Source of the DNA: Proteus columbae | Lineage (GTDB): Bacteria; Pseudomonadota; Gammaproteobacteria; Enterobacterales; Enterobacteriaceae | Direction of reading: 5' to 3' | Assembly: GCF_002777965.1 (NCBI RefSeq) | Contig: NZ_NGVR01000020.1 | Coordinates: forward strand, 119,983 to 183,982 | DNA: 64,000 nucleotides | Part shown: positions 33,135-41,138 of the stretch, piece by piece | Layout: each line of letters begins with the position of its first letter | Position numbering within the stretch: position 1 is the first letter of the stretch | Program-made: the position numbers and the translations under genes | Notes under the pieces: model-generated | Seen by the model: the letters and a program-made list of their open reading frames with translations, nothing else | The model's database searches: none | Told to the model about the DNA's origin: nothing

Positions 33135-33458
33135 TTAACCTGCTATAGGGCAATAAAGCTGATAAAGCGTATTAAGTAGTACGAGAACTTTTTCATCAGC
33201 AATAGAATAAAAGATACGTTTTCCATCACGACGAGTATTCACTAACCCTTCATTACGCAAAACGGTTAGTTGTTGAGAAAGTGTCGGTTGACGAATACCT
33301 AAACTTTCTTCTAATTCACTCACACTTTTTTCGCCCTGACTTAGCTGACACAATAATAAGAGGCGATCGCCATTTCCTAGCGTTTTAAGCATGCTAGAGG
33401 CTTCATTAGCCGCCAATTTCATTGCATCTAATAAATCAGGTTGAACTCGTTGTGTCAT
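33135..33458 (-). CDS. ArsR-family regulator, BigR/YgaV-type sulfide (persulfide) sensor
   Basis: Winged-helix repressor of about 107 residues. The recognition helix region is QPTLSQQLTVLRNEGLV and the wing RRDGKRIFYSI. Two cysteines, in LLLLCQLS and in the C-terminal LYQLYC, sit where BigR/YgaV/SqrR proteins form a regulatory disulfide or tetrasulfide. The ATG at 33458 is chosen because GGAG lies 6 nt upstream; the frame extends 6 codons further without a ribosome-binding site. Located first in an operon with two YeeE/YedE genes, the usual BigR target. Confidence 0.85.
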   Translation of the reverse strand: MTQRVQPDLLDAMKLAANEASSMLKTLGNGDRLLLLCQLSQGEKSVSELEESLGIRQPTLSQQLTVLRNEGLVNTRRDGKRIFYSIADEKVLVLLNTLYQLYCPIAG

Positions 33459-33473
33459 GGTAAACTCCATAAT

Positions 33474-33510
33474 CAATATACTTTTTAATAATATGTTAAT
33501 TTATATATTG
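33474..33510. promoter_or_regulatory. Candidate BigR-type operator/promoter region
   Basis: Very AT-rich spacer upstream of the ArsR-type gene with inverted arms CAATATA and TATATTG separated by about 22 bp. An autoregulatory operator is expected here; this assignment is by position and symmetry only. Confidence 0.35.
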
Positions 33511-33563
33511 TGCAAGTTTTCTTTTTATTGCGTGTTTGTATAAGGCGCTATATGCTCTGTAAC

Positions 33564-34073
33564 ATGAAAACGGTAAGAATCCCCATCGCCTTAGTGCAAA
33601 GCGTTATGCGAACACTGCGCGAAAAATTGCAGCAGGCTAATCTTTATCTTAATACAAATTACCCAGAACCTACTCTACATTATAATCAGAGAGGAACTAT
33701 TGCAGGCAGTGCCTATTATGCAAATTGGGAAATCCGTATTAATCCTACATTATTGATTGAAAATAAACAGAATTTTATTGAAGAAGTTATTCCTCATGAA
33801 TTAGCGCATTTATTAGTTAATCGCCATTTTGGTCGTGTAGCGCCTCATGGGAAAGAGTGGAAATGGATGATGGAAACAGTATTGCAAGTTTCAGCTAAAC
33901 GAACTCATCATTTTGATGTCAGCGCAGTTAAAGCTAAAACCTTTCCTTATGCTTGTCATTGTGAAGAAAAACATCAGCTTACCATTCGTCGTCATAACAA
34001 AGTATTACGCGGAGAGACACAATACCGTTGCCGCCATTGTCAGGCTATTTTGCAATTTATCAAGAATGAATAA
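33564..34073 (+). CDS. sprT: SprT family zinc metalloprotease-like protein
   Basis: SprT-domain protein of about 169 residues (E. coli 165) with the zinc-binding HELAH motif and a second metal-site segment ([16 protein letters not shown]), then a C-terminal zinc-ribbon-like part with CHCEE and CRHCQ cysteines. The biological role in E. coli is poorly known. The start at 33564 matches the E. coli MKTSRLPIAI N-terminus. An in-frame ATG at 33552 has a better spaced AAGG and is an alternative start. Confidence 0.92.
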   Translation: MKTVRIPIALVQSVMRTLREKLQQANLYLNTNYPEPTLHYNQRGTIAGSAYYANWEIRINPTLLIENKQNFIEEVIPHELAHLLVNRHFGRVAPHGKEWKWMMETVLQVSAKRTHHFDVSAVKAKTFPYACHCEEKHQLTIRRHNKVLRGETQYRCRHCQAILQFIKNE

Positions 34074-34086
34074 ATACAGGTAAAAA

Positions 34087-34122
34087 TAAAGCCGATGTGT
34101 TAATTAATTCACATCGGCTTTA
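34087..34122. terminator. Bidirectional terminator between sprT and mgtE
   Basis: Perfect 9-bp stem GCCGATGTG/CACATCGGC (34091-34099/34110-34118) extended by AAA/TTT, loop TTAATTAATT. It serves the convergent sprT (plus) and mgtE (minus) genes. Confidence 0.85.
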
Positions 34123-34149
34123 TCTTGAGAATGAATATATGGGATAGTC

Positions 34150-35223
34150 TTAAGCAAACTCGCTCATCACATGAGATGCGATTTCAAAGTAAATAATAAG
34201 ACCTGTACCATCAATTAACGTCGCGATAAACGGTGCTGAAACAACCGCAGGATCAATACCTAAACGCTTTAATACCATTGGAATAACAGACGAAACAATC
34301 GCACTCCAAACCGTGATTGAAATAAGCGTTAAGCCAACAACAATCATCACTTCCATACCTACACCTAAGAACCAAGCACGCACAAAACCAGCAATACCCA
34401 TAGTCAGTGCAACCATTATCGATGTGGTTATCTCTTTTCTTAATACAGACCAAACATTACGTAAGCTCACTTCCCCTAATGCCATAGCACGTACTAATGT
34501 TGAGGTGATCTGTGTACCACTATTTCCACCTGTACCAATCAGCAATGGAATAAAGAAAGCTAATGAAATTGCTGCTTCTAGTCTATCTTCAAAGGCATGT
34601 AATACAGTACTGGTATACGCTTCTGCTACAAACAGCATCAGCAACCACACAACACGTTTACGCCATAATGTTACTGGGCTGGTTTCTAAATAAGGCTGCT
34701 CTAACGGTGAAGTTGCACCCTGCATTTGTGCATCAAGTGTATTTTCATCTTCAATTAATTCAGCAATATCTTGAGGACGTAAAACACCGACTAATTTTCC
34801 AAAATGCATCACCGGTACACTGTCTAAACCGCTATGGCTAATCAGTTGATACACATCATGTCGGTTCTGTTCTGGTGAAACAGAGAAAAAGGTTTGACGC
34901 ATCACATCAGACACAAACAGATCATTAGCGGCTGTTAATAATGATTTAACGGGCAAAATCCCATTCAGATAATTATCTTTATCCACCACATATAAATAGG
35001 TTGGAATTAATTCATCTTTTAAATCATTAACCAATTGAGCTTTCACATTTTCAACAGAATCAGCGACAGAAACTGCAATATAAGACTGGCTCATATAAGC
35101 ACTAACAGTTGCATCATCTTTTAAACGATTGTATTGGTCTTGAGTTGAGTTGTTTTGTGGTGTGTTTAAGGATGCATCTGCAACTAATACAGCATCCATT
35201 TTATTTTGAGTATTGAATTTCAT
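34150..35223 (-). CDS. mgtE: MgtE-type magnesium transporter (short N-terminus)
   Basis: Mg2+ channel/transporter. The 357-residue protein contains a CBS-domain pair (about residues 38-160) and a five-helix membrane domain (about 185-355) including the pore segment PLLIGTGGNSGTQ. Well-studied MgtE proteins are about 450 residues and carry a complete superhelical N domain before the CBS pair; here only about 35 residues precede the first CBS, so that domain is missing. Expression is evidently controlled by the M-box riboswitch directly upstream. Confidence 0.9.
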   Translation of the reverse strand: MKFNTQNKMDAVLVADASLNTPQNNSTQDQYNRLKDDATVSAYMSQSYIAVSVADSVENVKAQLVNDLKDELIPTYLYVVDKDNYLNGILPVKSLLTAANDLFVSDVMRQTFFSVSPEQNRHDVYQLISHSGLDSVPVMHFGKLVGVLRPQDIAELIEDENTLDAQMQGATSPLEQPYLETSPVTLWRKRVVWLLMLFVAEAYTSTVLHAFEDRLEAAISLAFFIPLLIGTGGNSGTQITSTLVRAMALGEVSLRNVWSVLRKEITTSIMVALTMGIAGFVRAWFLGVGMEVMIVVGLTLISITVWSAIVSSVIPMVLKRLGIDPAVVSAPFIATLIDGTGLIIYFEIASHVMSEFA

Positions 35224-35304
35224 TTTGTGGTTCCCTATTACTGTTTGTGTTTAGCAAATCAGTTCTCCATAGGGGCGAAACCAGAAGCGAGAATGCAAAA
35301 GCTA

Positions 35305-35465
35305 TCTACACGTCTCGGTTTTAGCACTATACAACGTATCCAATGAATACTGGAAGTTACATGGGGATATACCTTCGGTCGATATATCCTGTCCTAATCT
35401 TGGGCGTCTCTCGACGTCGTCAGATCAGTAACCTGTGTTTGTATAGGAGCCTCGCCTAACGAGAT
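35305..35465 (-). promoter_or_regulatory. M-box (ykoK) magnesium riboswitch controlling mgtE
   Basis: The minus strand between 35465 and about 35305 carries the M-box core: CGTTAGGCGAGGCTCCTAT at its 5' end, followed by ACAAACACAGG, the CTGACGACGTCGAGAGACGCC helix region and a P1-closing side near ACCGAGACG. These are the hallmark conserved strings of the class. Downstream, TTCTC and GAGAA arms around 35263-35293 could form the expression platform before the mgtE start at 35223; no strong T-run is present, so control may act on translation or through Rho. Confidence 0.88.
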
Positions 35466-35685
35466 ACTGCACTTTTCTTGCGAATGCGGCGCGCATTATA
35501 ACCACTCACAATATAATGAAAAGCACGATAACGATTTTGTTTAAGTTCTATTGAAAAATAGCTCTCAATATTCATCACACAATTAAAAATTGTAATTGCA
35601 TTCGAAACCAATATATAAAAAAGAAATGAAGTTTTCCTACGAAAGCTAAAATCGTATAGTAAAAGATAATCTGTTTATTAATTGA

Positions 35686-36021
35686 TTATTTGAATGCTAA
35701 TTTTTGCACTCTTATTTCTTCTGCTTGCAAAAATATCTCTTTTACCGTTTTGCCATCTAATGATTGGCACATTTTACGAGTGATAATATCCGCATTTTTA
35801 TGACGACCCGCGATAACTAAATCATTAAAATTAATATCATTAAGGATCGCTAATTCTATTGCTTCATCAAAACGTGATTGTTCATCAAGGGGAAGTGAGT
35901 TGCGCATTTCAACAATTGAGATACGTAGTGACTCTACATTAGAGCCATCAAGGGTTTGTTGAGGTTTTTCACAGCCAGATAACATGACACTAAATAAACA
36001 AATAACTAACAATTTTTTCAT
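35686..36021 (-). CDS. Small lipoprotein, DUF6694-like
   Basis: A 111-residue protein with a lipoprotein signal peptide and lipobox LSGC (lipid-modified Cys at residue 17), so it should be anchored in the outer or inner membrane facing the periplasm. The rest is a charged alpha-helical region (SLPLDEQSRFDEAIELAIL) resembling DUF6694 lipoproteins of enterobacteria. Monocistronic. Function unknown. Confidence 0.7.
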   Translation of the reverse strand: MKKLLVICLFSVMLSGCEKPQQTLDGSNVESLRISIVEMRNSLPLDEQSRFDEAIELAILNDINFNDLVIAGRHKNADIITRKMCQSLDGKTVKEIFLQAEEIRVQKLAFK

Positions 36022-36217
36022 ATATCCCCCCTTACCCAGTCAATAGTTTAAATAATAGCAGAATGTTTATAAGGAAACTCCCCACTAACTAAAATATATT
36101 TTTAGTTAATCATCATTTCCAATATTTTTATTATTCTGAATAAATAAAAACCTTCTTTAATTTAAAATAAAGGGAAGCATTTTCCAGATTATTCGGTTTT
36201 TTAATGGGAAGAATAGA

Positions 36218-36255
36218 CATAAAAAACCCTGTTAATAAATTAACAGGGTAAAAAA
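36218..36255 (-). terminator. Terminator of hcp-hcr
   Basis: ACCCTGTTA/TAACAGGGT stem (36226-36234/36241-36249) with an ATAAAT loop; six A before it give a T-tail on the minus strand. Lies about 40 bp after the hcr stop. Confidence 0.9.
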
Positions 36256-36291
36256 ACAGGAAAATAGAAGGAAATACTTAATAGAAAGAAG

Positions 36292-37296
36292 TTAAGCGAG
36301 CTCAACATCTCCTTTTAAACGACAGCTACATGCTAAGACATAACCTTGAGCTATCTCTTCAGCCGTTAATGTACTGGTACTACTGACATCATAATCACCA
36401 CTCGCAATGCGAGTTTTACAACTACCACAAACGCCTGCTCGGCAAGCCGCAAAAACAGGAACTTTATTTTCTTCCATGGCTGATAATAAAGTCACGCCAA
36501 CAGGAACTTTAATTTGTGATAATGGATGGCGAATAGTCATGGTTAATTGTTCGTTTTCATCAACACAAACAGGCTCATCACCAAAACGTTCCATAAAGAT
36601 ATTCTCAGCAGGTACACCAAGATTTCTTGCAAAACGTCCTGTGTCTTCCATATAACTATTTGGACCACAGCACATGACTATACGACTCGCAATATCAGGT
36701 ACTAATGCAGCTAATTTTTCTTGAGAAATTCGACCACTAAATAACCCTTTATTATCAGGTAATTTAGGCATCATGATAAAATTAAGATTATATGGATATG
36801 CATTTGCTAATTCGATCCATTCTTTCTCAAAAATAAACTGGCTTTGCTCACGAATATTAAAAATAACCGTGATGTCTGCTTTAGGTTGATTATTTAACAA
36901 CCAACGTGTCATCGACATAACAGGTGTCACACCACAACCTGCTGCCAACATTAAATAGCGCGCACCTTCTTTACCCGCACAAGTAAATTCACCCTGAGCA
37001 TCAGATAACCAAAGATAATCACCAGGTTTTACTTGTGATGTTAACCAACCTGAACCCACACCATTTTCTAAACGGCGAACGGTTAAAGTGATAAATGGAC
37101 TTAATCCCGGAGAAGATGAAATGGTATAAGCACGCATTATTTCATCACTATTATTGATACTCACCAGTGCAAATTGACCCGGTTTATAAGAATAAAAGTC
37201 ATGATTAATTAAATTTAGCGTCCACACTTCAGGTGTTTCCTGATTAATAGAGTGAACTTGCATACGATTAGGACAAAGAGAAGTAGGCATCGTCAT
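36292..37296 (-). CDS. hcr: NADH oxidoreductase Hcr (Hcp reductase)
   Basis: Electron donor of the hybrid cluster protein. About 334 residues: an FAD-binding ferredoxin-reductase domain (RAYTISS motif about residue 53), an NAD-binding domain (AAGCGVTPVMSM) and a C-terminal plant-type [2Fe-2S] ferredoxin domain with CRAGVCGSCKTRI and a distal Cys in VLACSC. The start at 37296 (MTMPTSLCP) matches E. coli Hcr. The frame runs 42 codons further back into hcp, but that part is not homologous. Confidence 0.95.
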   Translation of the reverse strand: MTMPTSLCPNRMQVHSINQETPEVWTLNLINHDFYSYKPGQFALVSINNSDEIMRAYTISSSPGLSPFITLTVRRLENGVGSGWLTSQVKPGDYLWLSDAQGEFTCAGKEGARYLMLAAGCGVTPVMSMTRWLLNNQPKADITVIFNIREQSQFIFEKEWIELANAYPYNLNFIMMPKLPDNKGLFSGRISQEKLAALVPDIASRIVMCCGPNSYMEDTGRFARNLGVPAENIFMERFGDEPVCVDENEQLTMTIRHPLSQIKVPVGVTLLSAMEENKVPVFAACRAGVCGSCKTRIASGDYDVSSTSTLTAEEIAQGYVLACSCRLKGDVELA

Positions 37297-37311
37297 GGAT
37301 ATTGATCCCTC

Positions 37312-37333
37312 ACCGAAGCCCGCAGGCTTCGGT
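37312..37333 (-). other. Intercistronic hairpin between hcp and hcr
   Basis: A 9-bp perfect inverted repeat, ACCGAAGCC/GGCTTCGGT, with a 4-nt loop, 22 bp after the hcp stop and 16 bp before the hcr start. There is no T-run, so it is more likely to stabilise or process the hcp transcript than to terminate it. Confidence 0.65.
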
Positions 37334-37354
37334 AATGATAATGAATTTAAAACA

Positions 37355-39007
37355 TTAAGCAGAAAGAATATCTTTAAGATCTTGTTCTGGTGTAGTAATA
37401 GAGCGCATACCAAATTTCTCATTTAGTACCGCCAGCAGATTGTCAGTTAAGAACGCAGGTGCTGTTGGGCCGGTATAAATGTTTTTCACGCCTAATGAAA
37501 GCAGAGTCAATAAGATAACAATCGCTTTTTGCTCGAACCAAGAGAGAATTAAAGACAGTGGTAAGTCGTTCACGCCACAACCTAATTTTTCAGCAAGGTT
37601 AACTGCTAGCATAATCGCTGAGTAAGCATCGTTACACTGACCCACATCAAGTAAGCGTGGTAAGCCTTCTAAAGTACCGAAATCCAGTTTGTTGAAACGG
37701 TATTTACCACACGCTAAGGTCATAATTAAACAATCTTGTGGAATTTCTCTTGCAAGATCGGTGTAGTAACTACGTTCACCACGGCTACCATCACAACCAC
37801 CCACTAAGAAAACATGACGTAATTTTTTCTGTGAAACTAAATCAATCACAGTATCCGCGGCATTTAATAGTGTTTCACGACCGAAACCAACTGTAATTAA
37901 ATGCTCAATTTCATTGTATGGGAAACCTTCTAGTGATTGTGCTTGTTCAATCATTTCAGAGAAGTCATCACCCGTAATATGTTTTACACCCGGCCAACCT
38001 ACAATACTGCGAGTCCAAATACGGTCACCGTAATTACCGACATTAGGATCGATAATACAGTTTGAAGTCATTAATACAGGCCCCGGGAATTTTGCAAACT
38101 CAATTTGCTGATTCTGCCAACCACTTCCGTAGTTACCCACTAAATGTTTATATTTTTTAAGTTCTGGATAACCATGAGCAGGTAACATTTCACCATGAGT
38201 ATAAATGTTGATCCCTTTACCTTCAGTTTGCTCAAGTAACATTTGCAGATCTTTCAGGTCATGACCTGAAATTAAAATCGCTTTACCTGCAACAGGGCGC
38301 ACGTTAACAGTAACCGGTGTTGGGTTACCGTAAGCCTGAGTTTCTCCTTTATCAAGAATAGCCATAATGCGAAAGTTCATTTGACCAATGCCCATCGCAT
38401 TTTCTAACAACTCATTCATATCAGAAGGATCAGTACCTAACCACGCCATATAACGGTGATATTCTGCATAAATTTCATTGTCATACTGACCTAAAACATG
38501 CGCGTGCTCCATATAAGCAGCCGCTCCTTTTAAGCCATACAGGCACAGCATACGTAATCCATGAAGATCATCGCCGATTTGCGCTTTATCTGCATTTAAA
38601 GCAAAAAGCTGAGCTTGTTTTTGTAAGCTGTCTAAATCGTTACCCGCTAATTGGATTTCAGCTCTTGGATTAGTGACTTGAATTGCTGCATTTTTCGCTA
38701 AAGTACGAGATTTCAAACTTTCGCGGAAATAGATAGCTTCTTTCGCATAACCGACAATGCGATCAGAATCAAAGTTGACGTTAGTTAACGTAGAGAAAAA
38801 AGCACGAGGAGCAAAGCTATCTACATCATGATCAATAATACCAACGCTACGCGCTGCTAAAGCCCACGCGGAAAGCCCTTCTAATACCGCAACAAGTAAA
38901 TCTTGAAGATCTGAAGTTTCTGCTGTTTTACCACACATACCTTGCGCATAGGCACAACCATTACCTACAGGCGTTTTCATTGTTTGTTCACATTGCACAC
39001 AATACAT
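37355..39007 (-). CDS. hcp: Hydroxylamine reductase / hybrid cluster protein
   Basis: Hcp reduces NO and hydroxylamine under anaerobic nitrosative stress and can mediate S-nitrosylation. It is 550 residues, equal to E. coli. The N-terminal cysteine set (C3, C6, C18, C25 in MYCVQCEQ...[11 protein letters not shown]) is that of class with a 2Fe-2S/4Fe-4S cluster, and hybrid-cluster ligand regions such as [21 protein letters not shown] and GQCNDAYSA are present. First gene of hcp-hcr, with an NsrR-like operator 43-61 bp upstream of the start. Confidence 0.97.
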   Translation of the reverse strand: MYCVQCEQTMKTPVGNGCAYAQGMCGKTAETSDLQDLLVAVLEGLSAWALAARSVGIIDHDVDSFAPRAFFSTLTNVNFDSDRIVGYAKEAIYFRESLKSRTLAKNAAIQVTNPRAEIQLAGNDLDSLQKQAQLFALNADKAQIGDDLHGLRMLCLYGLKGAAAYMEHAHVLGQYDNEIYAEYHRYMAWLGTDPSDMNELLENAMGIGQMNFRIMAILDKGETQAYGNPTPVTVNVRPVAGKAILISGHDLKDLQMLLEQTEGKGINIYTHGEMLPAHGYPELKKYKHLVGNYGSGWQNQQIEFAKFPGPVLMTSNCIIDPNVGNYGDRIWTRSIVGWPGVKHITGDDFSEMIEQAQSLEGFPYNEIEHLITVGFGRETLLNAADTVIDLVSQKKLRHVFLVGGCDGSRGERSYYTDLAREIPQDCLIMTLACGKYRFNKLDFGTLEGLPRLLDVGQCNDAYSAIMLAVNLAEKLGCGVNDLPLSLILSWFEQKAIVILLTLLSLGVKNIYTGPTAPAFLTDNLLAVLNEKFGMRSITTPEQDLKDILSA

Positions 39008-39047
39008 ATCGTATTCCTTCTAATAAAAGATAACGCTTTATTTTTAT

Positions 39048-39070
39048 AAGTTGCATTCTATATGCAACAT
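39048..39070 (-). promoter_or_regulatory. NsrR-like operator upstream of hcp
   Basis: GTTGCAT (39050-39056) and ATGCAAC (39062-39068) form a perfect 7-bp palindrome with a 5-bp spacer inside AAG...CAT flanks, close to the NsrR consensus AAGATGCAT-type repeat. hcp is a classical NsrR target in enterobacteria. Confidence 0.7.
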
Positions 39071-39498
39071 AAGAATACGCCATTTTTATAAGAGCGAAAG
39101 TGCAATATTGAACAATTTAAATGTTGTTTGATCTAACGCAATTTCTAGCAAACCTTTTAATATTCCTTTTTTTATCCTTTGATTTGGCTTAAGCCAAAAA
39201 TATTTTTTTTTAAAAAAAGATGAATTGAATAACACCGCAAGCATGTAAATGAGAAGGAATATTTAAGAATTAATGATGGTTATTTTTTGTTTAATCATAT
39301 AAAGACTGAGAGATGAATCGATTAAGTTTATCCATTTCTGTTAAGTCAGTAATATTCATTATTATTTTTTATAGTTAATATCACCTATTGCATCAATAGC
39401 TAATCAAATTATTCCAATTGATATATGTTATTAGCATGAGTATTACGAAATGAAACTACACATTTGAAAGATACTCACCCCTACATTGGAGATTAAAA
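39071..39498. other. Intergenic region between hcp and the aldehyde dehydrogenase
   Basis: About 430 bp of AT-rich non-coding DNA carrying the divergent promoters. A TTGAT half-site with a degenerate partner at 39128-39141 could be an FNR site for hcp but matches only on one side. No gene was seen. Confidence 0.4.
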
Positions 39499-40980
39499 AT
39501 GATTAAATTAAATAATGTTCCATCAGAATTTCGCCCTCTAGAAAGCTACAAAATGTTAATTGGAGGAGAATGGGTATCTAGCACATCACAAAAAACAACC
39601 AAAACCTATAGCCCAGCTACTGGTGAATTATTAAGTGAATACCAATCTGGTAGTGCTGAAGATGTTGAACGCGCAGTGAGCGCTGCACGTAAGGCATTCA
39701 AAACATGGAGTAAAACGTCACCTGCTGAGCGTCAAGCCCTCTTATTAAAAATAGCAGATCGCTTAGAGCAAGAACAAGAACGCTTTGCTTGGATTGAGTC
39801 GCTTGATAACGGTAAACCACTCAATGAGTCGAAAAACATAGATTTACCTGCCTCTATTGACCATTTTCGATATTTTGCAGGCGTGATACGCTCTCATACC
39901 GATGAAAGTGCCGTCCTAGACGAAAATACCATTAGCCTTGTTATTCGCGAACCTATTGGTGTTGTGGGCCAAATTATTCCATGGAACTTCCCATTATTAA
40001 TGGCAGCATGGAAATTGGCACCAGCGATTGCAGCAGGTGATACCGTGGTTATTAATCCAGCTACATTGACTTCTCTTTCATTATTAGAATTAGGTCGTAT
40101 TTTAAATGAAATATTACCAGCTGGTGTGATTAATATTGTTACGGGGCGCGGATCTGTTGTAGGACAAGCTATTTTAGAGCACGAAGATATTGATAAACTG
40201 GCGTTTACAGGTTCTACCAATGTGGGTTATACCGTAGCAGAAGCAGCAGCGAAGAAAATGGTTCCAGCAACATTGGAATTAGGCGGTAAATCAGCCAATA
40301 TTGTGTTCCCTGATGCAAACATGAAAAAAGCAGTCAAATATTCAGCATTAGCAATCTTGATGAACCAAGGACAAGCTTGTGAATCAGGTTCACGTTTGTT
40401 CTTACATAAAGATATTCATGATGAATTTTTGAAAGCATTAAAAACTGAATTTGAGAGTATTCGTGTCGGTGATCCACTTGATCCGAATACACAAATGGGT
40501 ACACAAGTTAGTCAAGATCAAATGGATACCATCTTAGGCTATGTTGAACTCGCTAAAAAAGAAGGTGCGACAGTATTAACTGGTGGTGAACGTATCACTG
40601 GTGAAGGTTATGATGATGGTTTCTTTGTTCGCCCTACTATCATTATCAATGCCACAAACCAAATGCGTGTTGCTCGTGAAGAAATTTTTGGACCTGTATT
40701 GTGTGTTATCCCATTTGATAATGAAGATGAAGTTATCGACATGGCAAACGACTCTGAATATGGATTAGGTGGTGGTGTTTGGACTCAAGATATCAACCGG
40801 GCTTTACGTGTTGCAAAAGCAGTAAGAACCGGTCGTATGTGGGTTAACACTTATCACGAACTCCCAGCTCATGCACCATTTGGGGGTTACAAGAAATCAG
40901 GTTTAGGACGTGAAACACATAAAATGATGTTGGATGCTTATAGCCAAGTGAAAAATATCTTCATCAGTATGAAAGAATAA
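39499..40980 (+). CDS. NAD-dependent aldehyde dehydrogenase family protein
   Basis: 493-residue ALDH-superfamily enzyme oxidising an aldehyde to the acid. Catalytic Glu260 (TLELGGKSANIVF) and nucleophile Cys294 (GQACESGSR) are present, as is the PWNFPLLM segment (N163). The lysine that normally contacts the cofactor ribose in the VVKPxE motif is replaced: the sequence is VVINPATLTS with N186. Similar replacement occurs in AldA-like proteins of Firmicutes. Substrate unknown. Stand-alone gene with its own terminator. Confidence 0.87.
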   Translation: MIKLNNVPSEFRPLESYKMLIGGEWVSSTSQKTTKTYSPATGELLSEYQSGSAEDVERAVSAARKAFKTWSKTSPAERQALLLKIADRLEQEQERFAWIESLDNGKPLNESKNIDLPASIDHFRYFAGVIRSHTDESAVLDENTISLVIREPIGVVGQIIPWNFPLLMAAWKLAPAIAAGDTVVINPATLTSLSLLELGRILNEILPAGVINIVTGRGSVVGQAILEHEDIDKLAFTGSTNVGYTVAEAAAKKMVPATLELGGKSANIVFPDANMKKAVKYSALAILMNQGQACESGSRLFLHKDIHDEFLKALKTEFESIRVGDPLDPNTQMGTQVSQDQMDTILGYVELAKKEGATVLTGGERITGEGYDDGFFVRPTIIINATNQMRVAREEIFGPVLCVIPFDNEDEVIDMANDSEYGLGGGVWTQDINRALRVAKAVRTGRMWVNTYHELPAHAPFGGYKKSGLGRETHKMMLDAYSQVKNIFISMKE

Positions 40981-41034
40981 GATTTTCTCTCTTTTCTAAA
41001 TTCTTATAAATATAATATCTATACTCATCTCTTC

Positions 41035-41060
41035 GCCTTCTCCCCAGAAGGCTTTTTATT
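41035..41060 (+). terminator. Terminator of the aldehyde dehydrogenase gene
   Basis: GCCTTC/GAAGGC stem (41035-41040/41047-41052) with a TCCCCA loop and a T-run, 54 bp after the stop. Confidence 0.8.
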
Positions 41061-41063
41061 ATC

Positions 41064-41105
41064 ATAAAAAAACCGCATCTTTATCACTATAAAGCATGCG
41101 GTTTT
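41064..41105 (-). terminator. Terminator of the alanine:cation symporter gene
   Basis: AACCGCAT and CTTTAT pair with ATAAAG and ATGCGGTT around a CACT loop (41071-41103), with one bulged C. The A-run at 41064-41071 supplies the minus-strand T-tail. Confidence 0.85.
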
Positions 41106-41138
41106 ATGTTGTGTTGTTAGCCAATAAGTAAGAACGAG

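Noticed and set aside
37297..37422. 42-codon N-terminal extension of Hcr overlapping hcp
   Set aside because: Residues before MTMPTSLCP are not homologous to Hcr and overlap hcp; start moved to 37296.
39128..39141. FNR box for hcp
   Set aside because: One half-site is perfect (TTGAT) but the other matches only 3 of 5 positions; not enough to call.
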